This document shows positions 8,263-16,673 of a DNA stretch of 54,935 bases, piece after piece. Location: contig MESQ01000019.1 of assembly GCA_001771065.1 (NCBI GenBank), forward strand, positions 1 through 54,935, in the 5' to 3' direction. The translations under genes and the position numbers were made by a program. How positions within the stretch are numbered: position 1 is the stretch's first letter; the number at the start of each line of letters is the position of its first letter. The DNA is from Burkholderiales bacterium RIFOXYD12_FULL_59_19. Its GTDB lineage: Bacteria; Pseudomonadota; Gammaproteobacteria; Burkholderiales; Burkholderiaceae_C. The notes below the pieces were generated by a model, which was not told the origin of the DNA, ran no database searches, and was given only the letters and a program-made list of their open reading frames with translations.

Positions 8263-10010
8263 AGCCGGGCGTACAGACCTTCGTGCTGCATGAGCGCGCC
8301 GTGGTTGCCCACTTCGGCAATGCGGCCATGGTCTAGTACCACAATGCGGTCGGCGTGGTGAACGGTCGACAGTCGGTGCGCAATGACCAGCGTGGTGCGG
8401 TTTTGCATCAGTCTGTCCAGCGCCTCCTGAACACTGCGTTCAGATTCGGTGTCGAGTGCCGAGGTGGCTTCATCCAGAATCAATATGGGTGCATCTTTGT
8501 ACAAGGCGCGGGCAATGGCCAAACGCTGGCGCTGGCCGCCAGACAGTTGCGTGGCGTTGTGGCCCACCAGCGTGTCCAGGCCCTGGGGCAGGGCTTGCAC
8601 AAATGCTGCAAGATTGGCCGACACCAGGCTTTGCATCACTTTTTGCCGATCCAACGGCAGACCCAAAGCCACATTGGCCGCGACCGTGTCGTTGATCATG
8701 ACCACTTGCTGGCTGACCAGTGAAAACTGGGCGCGCAAACTTGTCAACTGCCAGTCGCGCAGGTCATGCCCGTCCAGACACACCCGTCCGCTGTTGATGT
8801 CGACAAAGCGCGTTAAAACATTGACGAGGGTGGTCTTGCCGGAGCCGGAAGCGCCCACCAGGGCCACGGTTTCGCCGGGCTCGATGCTCAGGTGGTCAAT
8901 CGTCAAGGCAGGGTTTTGCGCAGCAGGATACTGAACCTTCAAATCAGAAAAAGTGAGCAAACCATTGGCGCGTGGCATTGAAAATGCACCACTGGACTCG
9001 TCTGGGGTGTCTTCAATCAGGGCCAGCGCTCGCTCTAGCGCCACCAGGCCCCGGGTGATCGGGCCTGACACCTCGGAGAGCTGGCGCACCGGTGCAATGA
9101 TCATCAGCATCGCGGTGACAAAAGCCACAAAACCGCCCACCGAGGTGCCGCTGCTGGCACTTTGGACCAGGGCCACCGAGATCACCGCCGACAAAGCCAC
9201 AGCCGCCAGCATTTGGGTCATGGGCGTCATGGCGGCACCGGCCACGGTGGACTTCATGGCCAGATGACGCAGTGATTCACTTAAGGCATTAAATCGACCG
9301 GCTTGCACAGTCTGTGCTGCATACAAACGGATATCACGGTGCGCCAGCACGTTTTCTTCGACCACATAGGCGAGCGCGTCGGTGGCGGTCTGGTTGGCTT
9401 GTGTGAGCTTGTGTACTCGCCGGGTCAAGACCTTCATGACCCAGGCCACCGCGGGAAAAATGGCCGCCACAATCAGCGTCAATTTCCAGTTCAGATAAAA
9501 AAGATAACCAGTCAAGGCCAGCAAGGTCAGTCCGTTGCGGGTCAGACTCAACATGGCATTGACCAGCATGGTGGCACCGGTTTGCACCTCATAGACCACG
9601 GTGTTGGACAGCGCACTGGAGCTTTGTTGCGAGAAAATCTTGAGTTCTGCTGCCAAAATTTTGGCAAACATGGCCTCACGCATCTGTTGTAGCCCCTTCT
9701 GGGTAATGCGGGTGAGTCCAATTTGCGACAAGTAGCCGGCCAGGCCGCGCACGCCAAACAGCAGCAGCAGGGAGGCCGGCACGGTCCAGATGGCCAGTTG
9801 ACCTTGTTGGAAACCCCGGTCCAGCAAGGGTTTGAGCAGGGCGGGAATCATGGGCTCGGTGGCGGCGCCAACGATGGCACTGATCGCCACCAGGGCCCAG
9901 GTACCCGGCAGCGCGCCAAAATACGGTGAGAACCTGCGAATGCGCTGCAGAATACTGACGGAAGGTGTTGACTCGGCTGCTGTTGCATTGGTGACTTTGA
10001 GGTCAGTCAT
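8232..10010 (-). CDS. msbA: Lipid A / LPS-type ABC exporter (MsbA)
   Basis: Half-transporter of 592 aa with an N-terminal six-helix membrane domain (about residues 30-320) and a C-terminal nucleotide-binding domain. The NBD shows Walker A GASGSGKTTLVN (near residue 390), the Q-loop SQQVVMIND, the ABC signature LSGGQRQRLAIARAL, Walker B ILILDEATSALD and the H-loop IAHRLSTV. The family flips lipid A-core across the inner membrane. Placement among LPS-core glycosyltransferases and next to an O-antigen-ligase-type gene supports that role. It follows the ligase-like gene on the reverse strand with a 4-base overlap, so the two are co-transcribed. Confidence 0.92.
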   Translation of the reverse strand: MTDLKVTNATAAESTPSVSILQRIRRFSPYFGALPGTWALVAISAIVGAATEPMIPALLKPLLDRGFQQGQLAIWTVPASLLLLFGVRGLAGYLSQIGLTRITQKGLQQMREAMFAKILAAELKIFSQQSSSALSNTVVYEVQTGATMLVNAMLSLTRNGLTLLALTGYLFYLNWKLTLIVAAIFPAVAWVMKVLTRRVHKLTQANQTATDALAYVVEENVLAHRDIRLYAAQTVQAGRFNALSESLRHLAMKSTVAGAAMTPMTQMLAAVALSAVISVALVQSASSGTSVGGFVAFVTAMLMIIAPVRQLSEVSGPITRGLVALERALALIEDTPDESSGAFSMPRANGLLTFSDLKVQYPAAQNPALTIDHLSIEPGETVALVGASGSGKTTLVNVLTRFVDINSGRVCLDGHDLRDWQLTSLRAQFSLVSQQVVMINDTVAANVALGLPLDRQKVMQSLVSANLAAFVQALPQGLDTLVGHNATQLSGGQRQRLAIARALYKDAPILILDEATSALDTESERSVQEALDRLMQNRTTLVIAHRLSTVHHADRIVVLDHGRIAEVGNHGALMQHEGLYARLYKLGLHDPA

Positions 10011-11290
10011 GTAAATGCCTTTGCAACAGGGCGCGTCAAGGGCGCTTTGTTTCTGTGCTTGTCCCTGATCCCCAGTGCCAACAAGATGCCCAGCGTGATG
10101 CAGAAAAAATCACCAATCAGCGCGTCATAAAGGGAAGAGTTGAACAAACAGGCAACCCCCATCACCGCAACGACGGACAGCGTGGCACGCATCACGGGTG
10201 GTTCAAAGTTCAAGGCATCGCGAATCAGGCTGCCAATGAGCAGGAGCAATAGCAGGGTGCCGCCAATGCCCAGTTCCACCCCCCACAACAGAAATTCCTG
10301 GTGCGGATTGCTGGTTGATCCTTCGCCAAATACTTTGGCGGCATCAGCGCCTTCGATTCGCTTGACGGAAACGGTCCAACTGCCGACGCCGTAGCCTGCG
10401 AGGGGTTGCTCGGTCATGGCTTCCAGTGATCTGCGCCAGGCATGCAGGCGAAACCCGGAGGAACTCGCGTTGTCTCCCTGGGCGCTGTAGCTTTGGCTCT
10501 CGTTCAAGACCTGAGCCACGCGGTGTTGAAAACTGGCTGAACTTGCATAAGCCAACAATGCGAGGGCCATGGGTGCCATGACCAGGCCAGCGAGTCGCCA
10601 TTTGCGAGGAATTTCCCACATGATGGCCAGTGTCAGCACCGTCAAGGCAGCCACATAACCCGTTTTCCCTTCCTGGAAAAAAATAACGTTGATCACGGCC
10701 GCGGCACCCGCCGTAATGGCTGCCAAATGCAGCCACCAGGGCTTGGGCCAGTTTTGCCGCAAATGCCAAAGAATGGCAGCAGTGGCAGAAAAAATTAGCG
10801 TTTGATCAAGGTAGGTTGAATAGACCACGTTTTTGAATTGGGGGTGCAGTGCGCTGGTGGCCCAAGGCACGCGCCAACCGGCCACCATCAGCCACGAACT
10901 CAGTAATAAAAAGGCTTGACCAAATAAAAAAGCGGCCAGCACGATTTTGGCCTCACGCTGATTGCGAATCAAAAGGATCAGCAAGGCGACTTCAAGCAAC
11001 TTGCCATGCTTGACAAAAGCCAGCAAGGCGTTGTGAGGTGCCGCTTCGCTCCACAACAGGCTCAGGCCGAAGGCAGCAATGACCAGCAAAATCATCGGTA
11101 CGGTCCAGAGCCTGGACGGTGCTGCATTCTTGTCATTTCGCTGCCAGTCGCTGAGCAGATAAATCAAGCTGGTTCCAAATAAAACCAGTTTTCCCAGGCT
11201 GATCCATGCCATGGGCAAACTGACGGTGACCGCTATGAAGCAAATCAGAAAAAGTCGCAAGCGGGTGGTCATTTGGGTCAGAGATGGCAT
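10007..11290 (-). CDS. O-antigen ligase-like membrane protein (WaaL/Wzy-type)
   Basis: Polytopic inner-membrane protein with about 11-12 hydrophobic segments. A long periplasmic stretch near the middle contains RLHAWRRSLEAMTEQPLAGYGVGSW and, further on, NPHQEFLLWGVELG. These are typical of the Wzy_C domain shared by O-antigen ligases and polymerases, and the His of NPHQ is the usual conserved one. Such enzymes transfer O-antigen to lipid A-core or polymerise it. I chose ATG 11290 (427 aa); upstream in-frame ATG 11365 would add a hydrophilic lead. No start has a good Shine-Dalgarno. It sits upstream of msbA in the same operon. Confidence 0.82.
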   Translation of the reverse strand: MPSLTQMTTRLRLFLICFIAVTVSLPMAWISLGKLVLFGTSLIYLLSDWQRNDKNAAPSRLWTVPMILLVIAAFGLSLLWSEAAPHNALLAFVKHGKLLEVALLILLIRNQREAKIVLAAFLFGQAFLLLSSWLMVAGWRVPWATSALHPQFKNVVYSTYLDQTLIFSATAAILWHLRQNWPKPWWLHLAAITAGAAAVINVIFFQEGKTGYVAALTVLTLAIMWEIPRKWRLAGLVMAPMALALLAYASSASFQHRVAQVLNESQSYSAQGDNASSSGFRLHAWRRSLEAMTEQPLAGYGVGSWTVSVKRIEGADAAKVFGEGSTSNPHQEFLLWGVELGIGGTLLLLLLIGSLIRDALNFEPPVMRATLSVVAVMGVACLFNSSLYDALIGDFFCITLGILLALGIRDKHRNKAPLTRPVAKAFT

Positions 11291-11399
11291 AACTGAGAGT
11301 GAGGTGTGGTGCGACTTTAACTGAAGGGCGTCTTTGAAAACCTGCAGTGGTGCAACATGGGTCATCTATGATGACGACTGGTTTAAATTTTCTGACGCC

Positions 11400-12158
11400 A
11401 TGCAACTTACTGTTATTGTCATCACCCGCAACGAACAGGCGAACATTGAAGATTGTCTTAAAAGTGTTGCCTTTGCTGACGAGGTCATTGTGCTGGACCA
11501 CGTCAGCACCGACCAAACCGCAGACCTGGCCAGGTCATTGGGCGCCTGCGTTCACGTGACCCAGGATTGGCCAGGTTTTGGCCCGCAAAAAAATCGCGCG
11601 CTGGGGTACGCCACCGGTGACTGGGTGCTGTCAATCGATGCTGATGAACGGGTGACACCGGAACTGCGCGATGAGATCCTGCGGACAATTGGCGCGGGCA
11701 ATACGGCGCAGGCTTACCGGTTCCCCAGACGGTCACGTTACTGCGGGCAATTCATGCTGCATTCGGGCTGGTCGCCAGATTGCGTGACCCGGCTATTCAG
11801 GCGCGGTCATGCCCAGTTTTCAGACGATCTTGTGCATGAAAAATTGTTGGTTCAGGGCGAGGGGGGCGCGTTGCAGTCGCCTTTGTTGCATTTGAGTTTT
11901 CCGGATTTTGAGTCGGTGCTGGACAAAGCCAATCGCTATTCAACGGCCGGGGCGCAGGCCATGCGCTTGCGCGGTCAATCGGCAACACTTTTTGGTGCAT
12001 TGGGTCACGGTCTTTGGGCTTTTGTGAGAACCTACATCATCAGGCGCGGCTTTCTGGATGGTCAATTGGGCTTGGCGCTGGCCATCTCCAATGCTGAGGG
12101 TACCTATTACCGTTATGCCAAACGCTGGTTGATGTCCCGTGAGGAAACGCCATCCTGA
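11400..12158 (+). CDS. Glycosyltransferase family 2, WaaE/KdtX-like
   Basis: GT-A fold enzyme of 252 aa. The N-terminus LTVIVITRNEQANIEDCLKSVAFADEVIVLDHVSTD and the DXD-containing WVLSIDADERV segment match LPS-core beta-1,4-glucosyltransferases of the WaaE/KdtX group, as does the FPRRSRYCGQFMLHSGW block. It probably adds a hexose to the inner core. It diverges from the O-antigen-ligase-like gene with about 110 bases between starts, which should hold both promoters. It is followed by a second GT2 gene through a TGATG overlap. Confidence 0.85.
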   Translation: MQLTVIVITRNEQANIEDCLKSVAFADEVIVLDHVSTDQTADLARSLGACVHVTQDWPGFGPQKNRALGYATGDWVLSIDADERVTPELRDEILRTIGAGNTAQAYRFPRRSRYCGQFMLHSGWSPDCVTRLFRRGHAQFSDDLVHEKLLVQGEGGALQSPLLHLSFPDFESVLDKANRYSTAGAQAMRLRGQSATLFGALGHGLWAFVRTYIIRRGFLDGQLGLALAISNAEGTYYRYAKRWLMSREETPS

Positions 12159-13009
12159 TGGGGAATTTGAGAATTTCCTTTGTGGTTTTGACTTACAACC
12201 GGGTTGATGCCTTGTTGCAGGTGCTTAAGGCGCTGGCGCCTCAATGCAAGTCACATCATGAAGTGGTGATTGCGGATGACGGATCGTCGGCGCAGGCAGT
12301 GGCCATGCTGAAGAATAATTTTCCGGCGTTTCCGTGCCCGGTGCGCCATGTCTGGCACCCCGATCGGGGTTTTACGGCTTCTTGCGCGCGTAATCTGGGT
12401 GCATTGTCGAGTCGTGGTGATTATTTGGTGTTTCTGGATGGTGATTGTGTGCCCAACCCCCGATTTGTGCGAGCGCATGAATTTCTGGCGCAACAGGGTT
12501 TTTTTGTCAATGGGAGTCGGGTTTTACTGAGCGAGGTTTTGACCCGTCAGGTTCTGCGTGAGCAAGTGACACTTTTAAAAGCCAGGTTTTTAACTTACCT
12601 GTTTTGGCGTGTCCAGGGCCATATGAATAAACTGTTGCAGTTGCTGTATTGGCCCGGTGCACCAGGCCGGCTTGAGTCCCAATTTCGCTGGAAGCAGATA
12701 CGCAGCTGCAATTTTGCGGTCTGGAAAGACGATTTTTTGGCGGTCAATGGCTTTGACGAGACGTTTGAGGGTTGGGGTCACGAAGATGCCGACCTGGTTT
12801 TGCGCCTGCACCATGCCGGCTTGAACCGAAAAAATGGCTTCCTGTGTACCGAGGTTTATCATCTATGGCATCAGCAAAATAGTCGCGTGCGTGAAGGTGT
12901 CAATTACCAGCGTGTTTTGGATCGCATGGCGACAGCGTGTGTCCTGGCTGAAAAGGGCGTAAATGACCATCCGGGTGTCAGCGATGTTGTTGTGACCCAG
13001 ATGAATTGA
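12158..13009 (+). CDS. Glycosyltransferase family 2 with C-terminal galactosyltransferase-like domain
   Basis: 283-aa GT-A enzyme. The N-terminal half shows FVVLTYNRVDALLQVLKAL, VVIADDGSS and FLDGDCVPNPRFV (DXD-type). The C-terminal half shows CNFAVWKDDFLAVNGFDETFEGWGHEDADLVLRL, the pattern of the Glyco_transf_7C domain found in galactosyl- and chondroitin-type transferases. The first ATG overlaps the previous stop. Likely part of LPS-core or capsule synthesis; donor sugar unknown. Its end lies only 28 bases before tolB. Confidence 0.85.
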   Translation: MGNLRISFVVLTYNRVDALLQVLKALAPQCKSHHEVVIADDGSSAQAVAMLKNNFPAFPCPVRHVWHPDRGFTASCARNLGALSSRGDYLVFLDGDCVPNPRFVRAHEFLAQQGFFVNGSRVLLSEVLTRQVLREQVTLLKARFLTYLFWRVQGHMNKLLQLLYWPGAPGRLESQFRWKQIRSCNFAVWKDDFLAVNGFDETFEGWGHEDADLVLRLHHAGLNRKNGFLCTEVYHLWHQQNSRVREGVNYQRVLDRMATACVLAEKGVNDHPGVSDVVVTQMN

Positions 13010-13034
13010 CTGTGTTGTAAGTGAGATATATTTA
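13006..13034 (+). promoter_or_regulatory. Putative tolB promoter
   Basis: TTGACT at 13006-13011 overlaps the end of the preceding gene. TATTTA at 13029-13034 is 17 bases downstream (TATATT at 13027 gives 15). The -10 ends only 3 bases before the first tolB ATG, so a transcript would begin at about the start codon. Seen by eye only. Confidence 0.35.
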
Positions 13035-13037
13035 ACA

Positions 13038-14309
13038 ATGATGCGTTTTATTTCCAGTGTGTGCTTCAGTTTTATCCTGATTCTTTTTTATGGGCAAAGC
13101 CATGCCCAATTCCGCATCGAAGTCTCTGGTGTGGGATTGACGCAGGTGCCGGTCGTGATTGCGCCGTTCAGGGGTCAGGAGGCGCTGCCGCAAAAAATAT
13201 CTGAAATCATCATGGCTGATCTGGAACGCAGTGGCCAGTTTCGCGTGATCGCTGCTCCCGCGGGTGTTTTTGATGAGTCGTCGCTTCCTGAGCTGTCTTC
13301 TTTGCGCCAGTCCGGTGCCGATGCTTTTGCCTCGGGCAGTGTATCGAAACTCGCTGACGGGCGTTTTGACGTGCGTTTTCGTTTGTGGGATGTGGTGAAA
13401 GGGCAGGATTTGGGTGGCCGCAGTTTTGCTGTCACGATGCCAGACTTGCGCCTCGCTGCGCACCGCGTGGCCGATGAGCTCTATGAAAAATTGACCGGTG
13501 ACAAAGGCGTTTTTTCAACGCGTATTGCCTACGTGACCAAAGCGGGTCAGCGCTACCAGCTGTGGGTGGCAGATGCCGATGGTGAAAATGCGCAGTCGGC
13601 GCTGACCAGTCCCGAGCCCATCATTTCACCGGCCTGGTCACCCGACGGTAACCAGTTGGCTTATGTGTCGTTTGAATCGCGTAAACCGGTGGTGTATGTG
13701 CACAACGTGAGTACCGGCAAACGCCGTCTGATTGCCAACTTCAAGGGCTCCAACAGCGCCCCGGCCTGGTCACCTGATGGCAGTACGCTGGCTTTGACGC
13801 TGAGTCGGGATGGCGGCTCCCAATTGTTTTTAATGGCCGCGACAGGCGGCGAGCCAAGGCGTTTGATTCAATCATTGAGCATTGACACTGAACCCGCGTT
13901 TTCGCCCGATGGAGCGCATATTTATTTTGTCAGTGATCGGGGCGGAGCACCTCAGATTTACCGTGTCACCACGAGCGGGCAAAAGGTGGAACGCATCACG
14001 TTTACCGGCACTTACAACATTTCACCCAGCATCAGCCAGGATGGACGGTGGCTCGCTTATATTTCGCGGGTGGGGGGGGCATTTAAACTCAACCTGATGA
14101 ATCTGGCTGACGGCAGCGTGAGTGCCATCACCGAGTCTGCTGCGGACGAAAGCCCCAGTTTTTCACCGAATGGCAAGATGCTGGTGTATGCGACCCAAGT
14201 GCAGGGTCGTGAAGCACTGATGACGAGCACCCTTGATGGCAAAGTCAAGGCCAGGCTGAGTGGGCAGCAAGGGGATATTCGGGAACCGCATTGGGGTCCT
14301 TTTTATTAA
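13038..14309 (+). CDS. tolB: Tol-Pal system protein TolB
   Basis: Periplasmic beta-propeller of the Tol-Pal envelope-constriction machine; binds Pal and TolA. The 423-aa precursor has a signal peptide ending SHA-Q near residue 23, an N-terminal domain (about 25-150) and repeated propeller blades marked by PAWSPDG and PSFSPNG motifs. The start could be either ATG of the ATGATG pair. No Shine-Dalgarno is close, while TTGACT and TATATT/TATTTA elements lie immediately upstream, so initiation may be leaderless. tolQRA are not next to it, as they often are; pal and cpoB follow. Confidence 0.96.
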   Translation: MMRFISSVCFSFILILFYGQSHAQFRIEVSGVGLTQVPVVIAPFRGQEALPQKISEIIMADLERSGQFRVIAAPAGVFDESSLPELSSLRQSGADAFASGSVSKLADGRFDVRFRLWDVVKGQDLGGRSFAVTMPDLRLAAHRVADELYEKLTGDKGVFSTRIAYVTKAGQRYQLWVADADGENAQSALTSPEPIISPAWSPDGNQLAYVSFESRKPVVYVHNVSTGKRRLIANFKGSNSAPAWSPDGSTLALTLSRDGGSQLFLMAATGGEPRRLIQSLSIDTEPAFSPDGAHIYFVSDRGGAPQIYRVTTSGQKVERITFTGTYNISPSISQDGRWLAYISRVGGAFKLNLMNLADGSVSAITESAADESPSFSPNGKMLVYATQVQGREALMTSTLDGKVKARLSGQQGDIREPHWGPFY

Positions 14310-14334
14310 CAACATTTTTTTGGAGTGTTTTAGG

Positions 14335-14865
14335 ATGAAGAATTTTGTTTTGGTGGTGTTTGTTTCGACCCTGTTGGCTGCTTGTGGCACCTCGGTGCCG
14401 CTGTCTGACGTGCCCGTGACCGATGCCACGGCGAAAGTGGTGTCTGGCGATCCGGGTGCAGCGGGTTCTGGGGTAAGCAACGGTGGCGTAGTGCCTGTGG
14501 ACTTGGGAAAAACGGCATCACCAGACTCTGTTCCAGGCGAGTCTCGTCTGGTTTATTTTGATTACGACAGCTTTGTCATCAAACCTGAATTTCAGGCAGT
14601 GATTGCGGCGCACGCCAAATTTTTGCGCGCCCAGCCAACGCGTAAGGTGGCCATTGAAGGCCATACCGATGAACGTGGTGGTCGCGAGTACAACCTGGCC
14701 TTGGGGCAAAAGCGGGCCGATTCAGTGCGCAATGCGCTGTCAATCTTGGGCGTGTCGCCCAATCAAATGGAAGCGGTAAGTTTTGGCAAGGAAAAACCAG
14801 TGGTAACCGGGCTTGAGGAAACGGCGCTTGCCAAGAATCGCCGTGTCGAGATTCGTTACCTATGA
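14335..14865 (+). CDS. pal: Peptidoglycan-associated lipoprotein Pal
   Basis: Outer-membrane lipoprotein that binds peptidoglycan and TolB. The signal sequence ends in the lipobox LLAAC with acylated Cys17. A Ser/Gly/Val-rich linker follows, then an OmpA-like domain (about residues 75-176) with VYFDYDSFVIKPEF, IEGHTDERGGREYNLALGQKRA and KNRRVEIRYL, including the Asp and Arg that bind diaminopimelate. Length 176 aa. The ATG has TAGG just upstream and lies 25 bases after tolB; its stop overlaps cpoB (ATGA). Confidence 0.96.
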   Translation: MKNFVLVVFVSTLLAACGTSVPLSDVPVTDATAKVVSGDPGAAGSGVSNGGVVPVDLGKTASPDSVPGESRLVYFDYDSFVIKPEFQAVIAAHAKFLRAQPTRKVAIEGHTDERGGREYNLALGQKRADSVRNALSILGVSPNQMEAVSFGKEKPVVTGLEETALAKNRRVEIRYL

Positions 14866-15650
14866 AGCGTGACCCAGGCATGTCGAAGTTGTTTTTAAAG
14901 TACTTTGCGGTTTTGTCGATGGGCTTAGGGTCTGTTGGCGGGGTGCATGCCGCACTATTCGAGGACGATGAAGCCCGCAGGGCTATATTGGATCTGCGGC
15001 AACGCATGGAGCTGTTGCGCTCTGATGCCGATCAGGTCAGGCAGGCTTCGGCCAATGAACTGACCAGTTTAGGCAAGAGCCTGCTTGATTTACAACGTCA
15101 GATTGAGCAATTGAAGGCCGAAGTGGCGACCTTGCGTGGCAGCAATGAACAGGTTATGCGTGAGTTATCAGAGCTACAGCGTCAGCAAAAGGACCAGTTT
15201 CAAGCCACCGCGCTGCGAATTGGCAAATTGGAGCCCATCAAGATTGAACTTGATGGCGTTGAGTTTTTGGCAGATCAGGGCGAAAAACAAACTTTTGAGG
15301 TGGCTTTGGCTGTTTTTAGAAAAGGTGACTTTGTACAGGCGAAAAGCCTCTTTTCAGCTTTTGTCGCACGTTATCCGGCCAGTGGGTATGTCGTTCCTGC
15401 GCTGTTTTGGCTGGGTAATGCCCAGTATGCCGAACGGGATTACAAAAATGCCATGGAGAGTTTTCGGGTCCTGATTGCCAAAGATCCTGAACATGTTCGT
15501 GCACCTGAGGCGGTGTTGTCGGTGGCCAATTGCCAGTTAGAGTTAAAAGACAGCAAAGGTGCACGCAAGACACTGACCGACCTGGTCAAGACTTATCCGC
15601 AATCCGAAGCAGCAGTTGCCGCCAAAGAACGACTCGCGACGATGAAATGA
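14862..15650 (+). CDS. cpoB: Cell division coordinator CpoB (YbgF)
   Basis: Periplasmic protein that links the Tol-Pal machine to peptidoglycan synthesis. 262 aa: signal peptide ending near VHA-A (residue 31), an N-terminal coiled coil (about 35-125, rich in Q/E/L, which trimerises in the family) and C-terminal TPR repeats with the YbgF pattern ALAVFRKGDFVQAKSLFSAF, NAQYAERDYKNAMESFRVL and GARKTLTDLVKTYPQSEAA. The ATG overlaps the pal stop; a second ATG at 14880 would shorten the signal's N-region. The stop overlaps tcdA (ATGA). Confidence 0.94.
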   Translation: MKRDPGMSKLFLKYFAVLSMGLGSVGGVHAALFEDDEARRAILDLRQRMELLRSDADQVRQASANELTSLGKSLLDLQRQIEQLKAEVATLRGSNEQVMRELSELQRQQKDQFQATALRIGKLEPIKIELDGVEFLADQGEKQTFEVALAVFRKGDFVQAKSLFSAFVARYPASGYVVPALFWLGNAQYAERDYKNAMESFRVLIAKDPEHVRAPEAVLSVANCQLELKDSKGARKTLTDLVKTYPQSEAAVAAKERLATMK

Positions 15651-16396
15651 CAGGTGTGCCTGATCGCCGATTTGGCGGACTTGATCGCTTGTTTGGCGTG
15701 GCGTCGGCGGCACGTATTCGTAACGCCCATGTTGCCATCGTGGGACTTGGCGGGGTCGGTTCGTGGGTTGCTGAAGCTTTGGCACGCAGTGGTGTGGGCC
15801 AACTCACGCTGATTGATTTTGACCAAGTGGCAGAGTCAAACATCAATCGCCAGATTCAGGCCGTACGGATGAGTGTGGGGCAAGCCAAGGTGGATGCCAT
15901 GCGTGAGCGCATTCACTCGTTTTTCCCAGAATGCCAGGTTGGCTGCGTGGAGGCGTTTGCCGAACCCGACAACTGGCCGGGTATTTTGCCTGTGGGTGTC
16001 AATGCCGTGGTTGACGCGTGTGATCAAGCCAGAGCCAAAACCGCAATGGCTGTATGGGCCAGAAAAACGGGGGCCTTGCATGTGATGGTGGGCGCAGCAG
16101 GTGGCAAGCGTCACGCGGAAAAGGTGGCTGTGGCCGATGTACTGGATGTCACGCATGATCCCTTGCTGGCCAAGGTGCGCTACCAGTTGCGCAAAGAATT
16201 TGCCATCTCCGGCGCGCGGAAAAAGCTAGGCGTTACCTGTGTTTATAGCCCTGAAGCCGTCGCCCCCCCGGATGCCTCTTGTGGGGTTGGCGGTGACGGT
16301 AGTTTGAATTGCCATGGTTTTGGCTCGCTGGTGACTGTGACCGCAAGTTTTGGACTGTGTGCTGCCGGTGTTATTTTGAATAAATTGGGTTCTTAA
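15647..16396 (+). CDS. tcdA: tRNA threonylcarbamoyladenosine dehydratase
   Basis: E1-like enzyme that uses ATP to cyclise t6A at tRNA position 37 to ct6A. The 249-aa product has the nucleotide-binding VAIVGLGGVGSWVAEALARSGVG (about residues 27-50), DFDQVAESNINRQ and the family hallmark CVYSPE with a nearby Cys. The start is the ATG overlapping the cpoB stop, 117 bases inside a longer open frame. It is followed by tRNA-Lys(UUU), a tRNA of the class that carries t6A37, which fits but may be chance. Confidence 0.93.
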   Translation: MTGVPDRRFGGLDRLFGVASAARIRNAHVAIVGLGGVGSWVAEALARSGVGQLTLIDFDQVAESNINRQIQAVRMSVGQAKVDAMRERIHSFFPECQVGCVEAFAEPDNWPGILPVGVNAVVDACDQARAKTAMAVWARKTGALHVMVGAAGGKRHAEKVAVADVLDVTHDPLLAKVRYQLRKEFAISGARKKLGVTCVYSPEAVAPPDASCGVGGDGSLNCHGFGSLVTVTASFGLCAAGVILNKLGS

Positions 16397-16420
16397 AACG
16401 TTAAGTCGTCAGAATTTGTT

Positions 16421-16426
16421 TATAAT
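16421..16426 (+). promoter_or_regulatory. -10 element of the tRNA-Lys promoter
   Basis: Perfect TATAAT in an AT-rich stretch between tcdA and the tRNA, about 36 bases before the mature 5' end. The -35 is weak (around ACGTTA, 17 bases upstream). Placement suits a short 5' leader removed by RNase P. Confidence 0.5.
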
Positions 16427-16461
16427 TTGAGGCTTACTAAAACGCGATATCTCTTGCGTTT

Positions 16462-16537
16462 GGGATGTTAGCTCAGTTGGTAGAGCAGCGGACTTTTAAT
16501 CCGTTTGTCGTGGGTTCGACCCCCGCACATCCCACCA
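16462..16537 (+). tRNA. tRNA-Lys (anticodon UUU)
   Basis: A 76-base cloverleaf with acceptor stem GGGATGT pairing ACATCCC, D-arm AGCTCAGTTGGTAGAGC, anticodon loop CTTTTAA with TTT anticodon, T-arm with GGTTCGAC and an encoded CCA end. It lies between tcdA and a rho-independent terminator, so it is probably its own transcription unit. Confidence 0.97.
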
Positions 16538-16544
16538 GTTTTTT

Positions 16545-16574
16545 AAAGCCCGATCCTCTTTGGTCGGGCTTTTT
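16545..16574 (+). terminator. Rho-independent terminator after tRNA-Lys
   Basis: Arms AAAGCCCGA (16545-16553) and TCGGGCTTT (16564-16572), ten-base loop, followed by more T residues. A classic terminator 8 bases after the tRNA. Confidence 0.9.
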
Positions 16575-16673
16575 CATTGGTGCCTCCGGCAAATTTTGGT
16601 TGCTGAAGTTATTTTCAGCTCGACCCCAAAGCACAGGTGCCAGTCGTACCATTCAGTGTCTGAAGGAAATACC

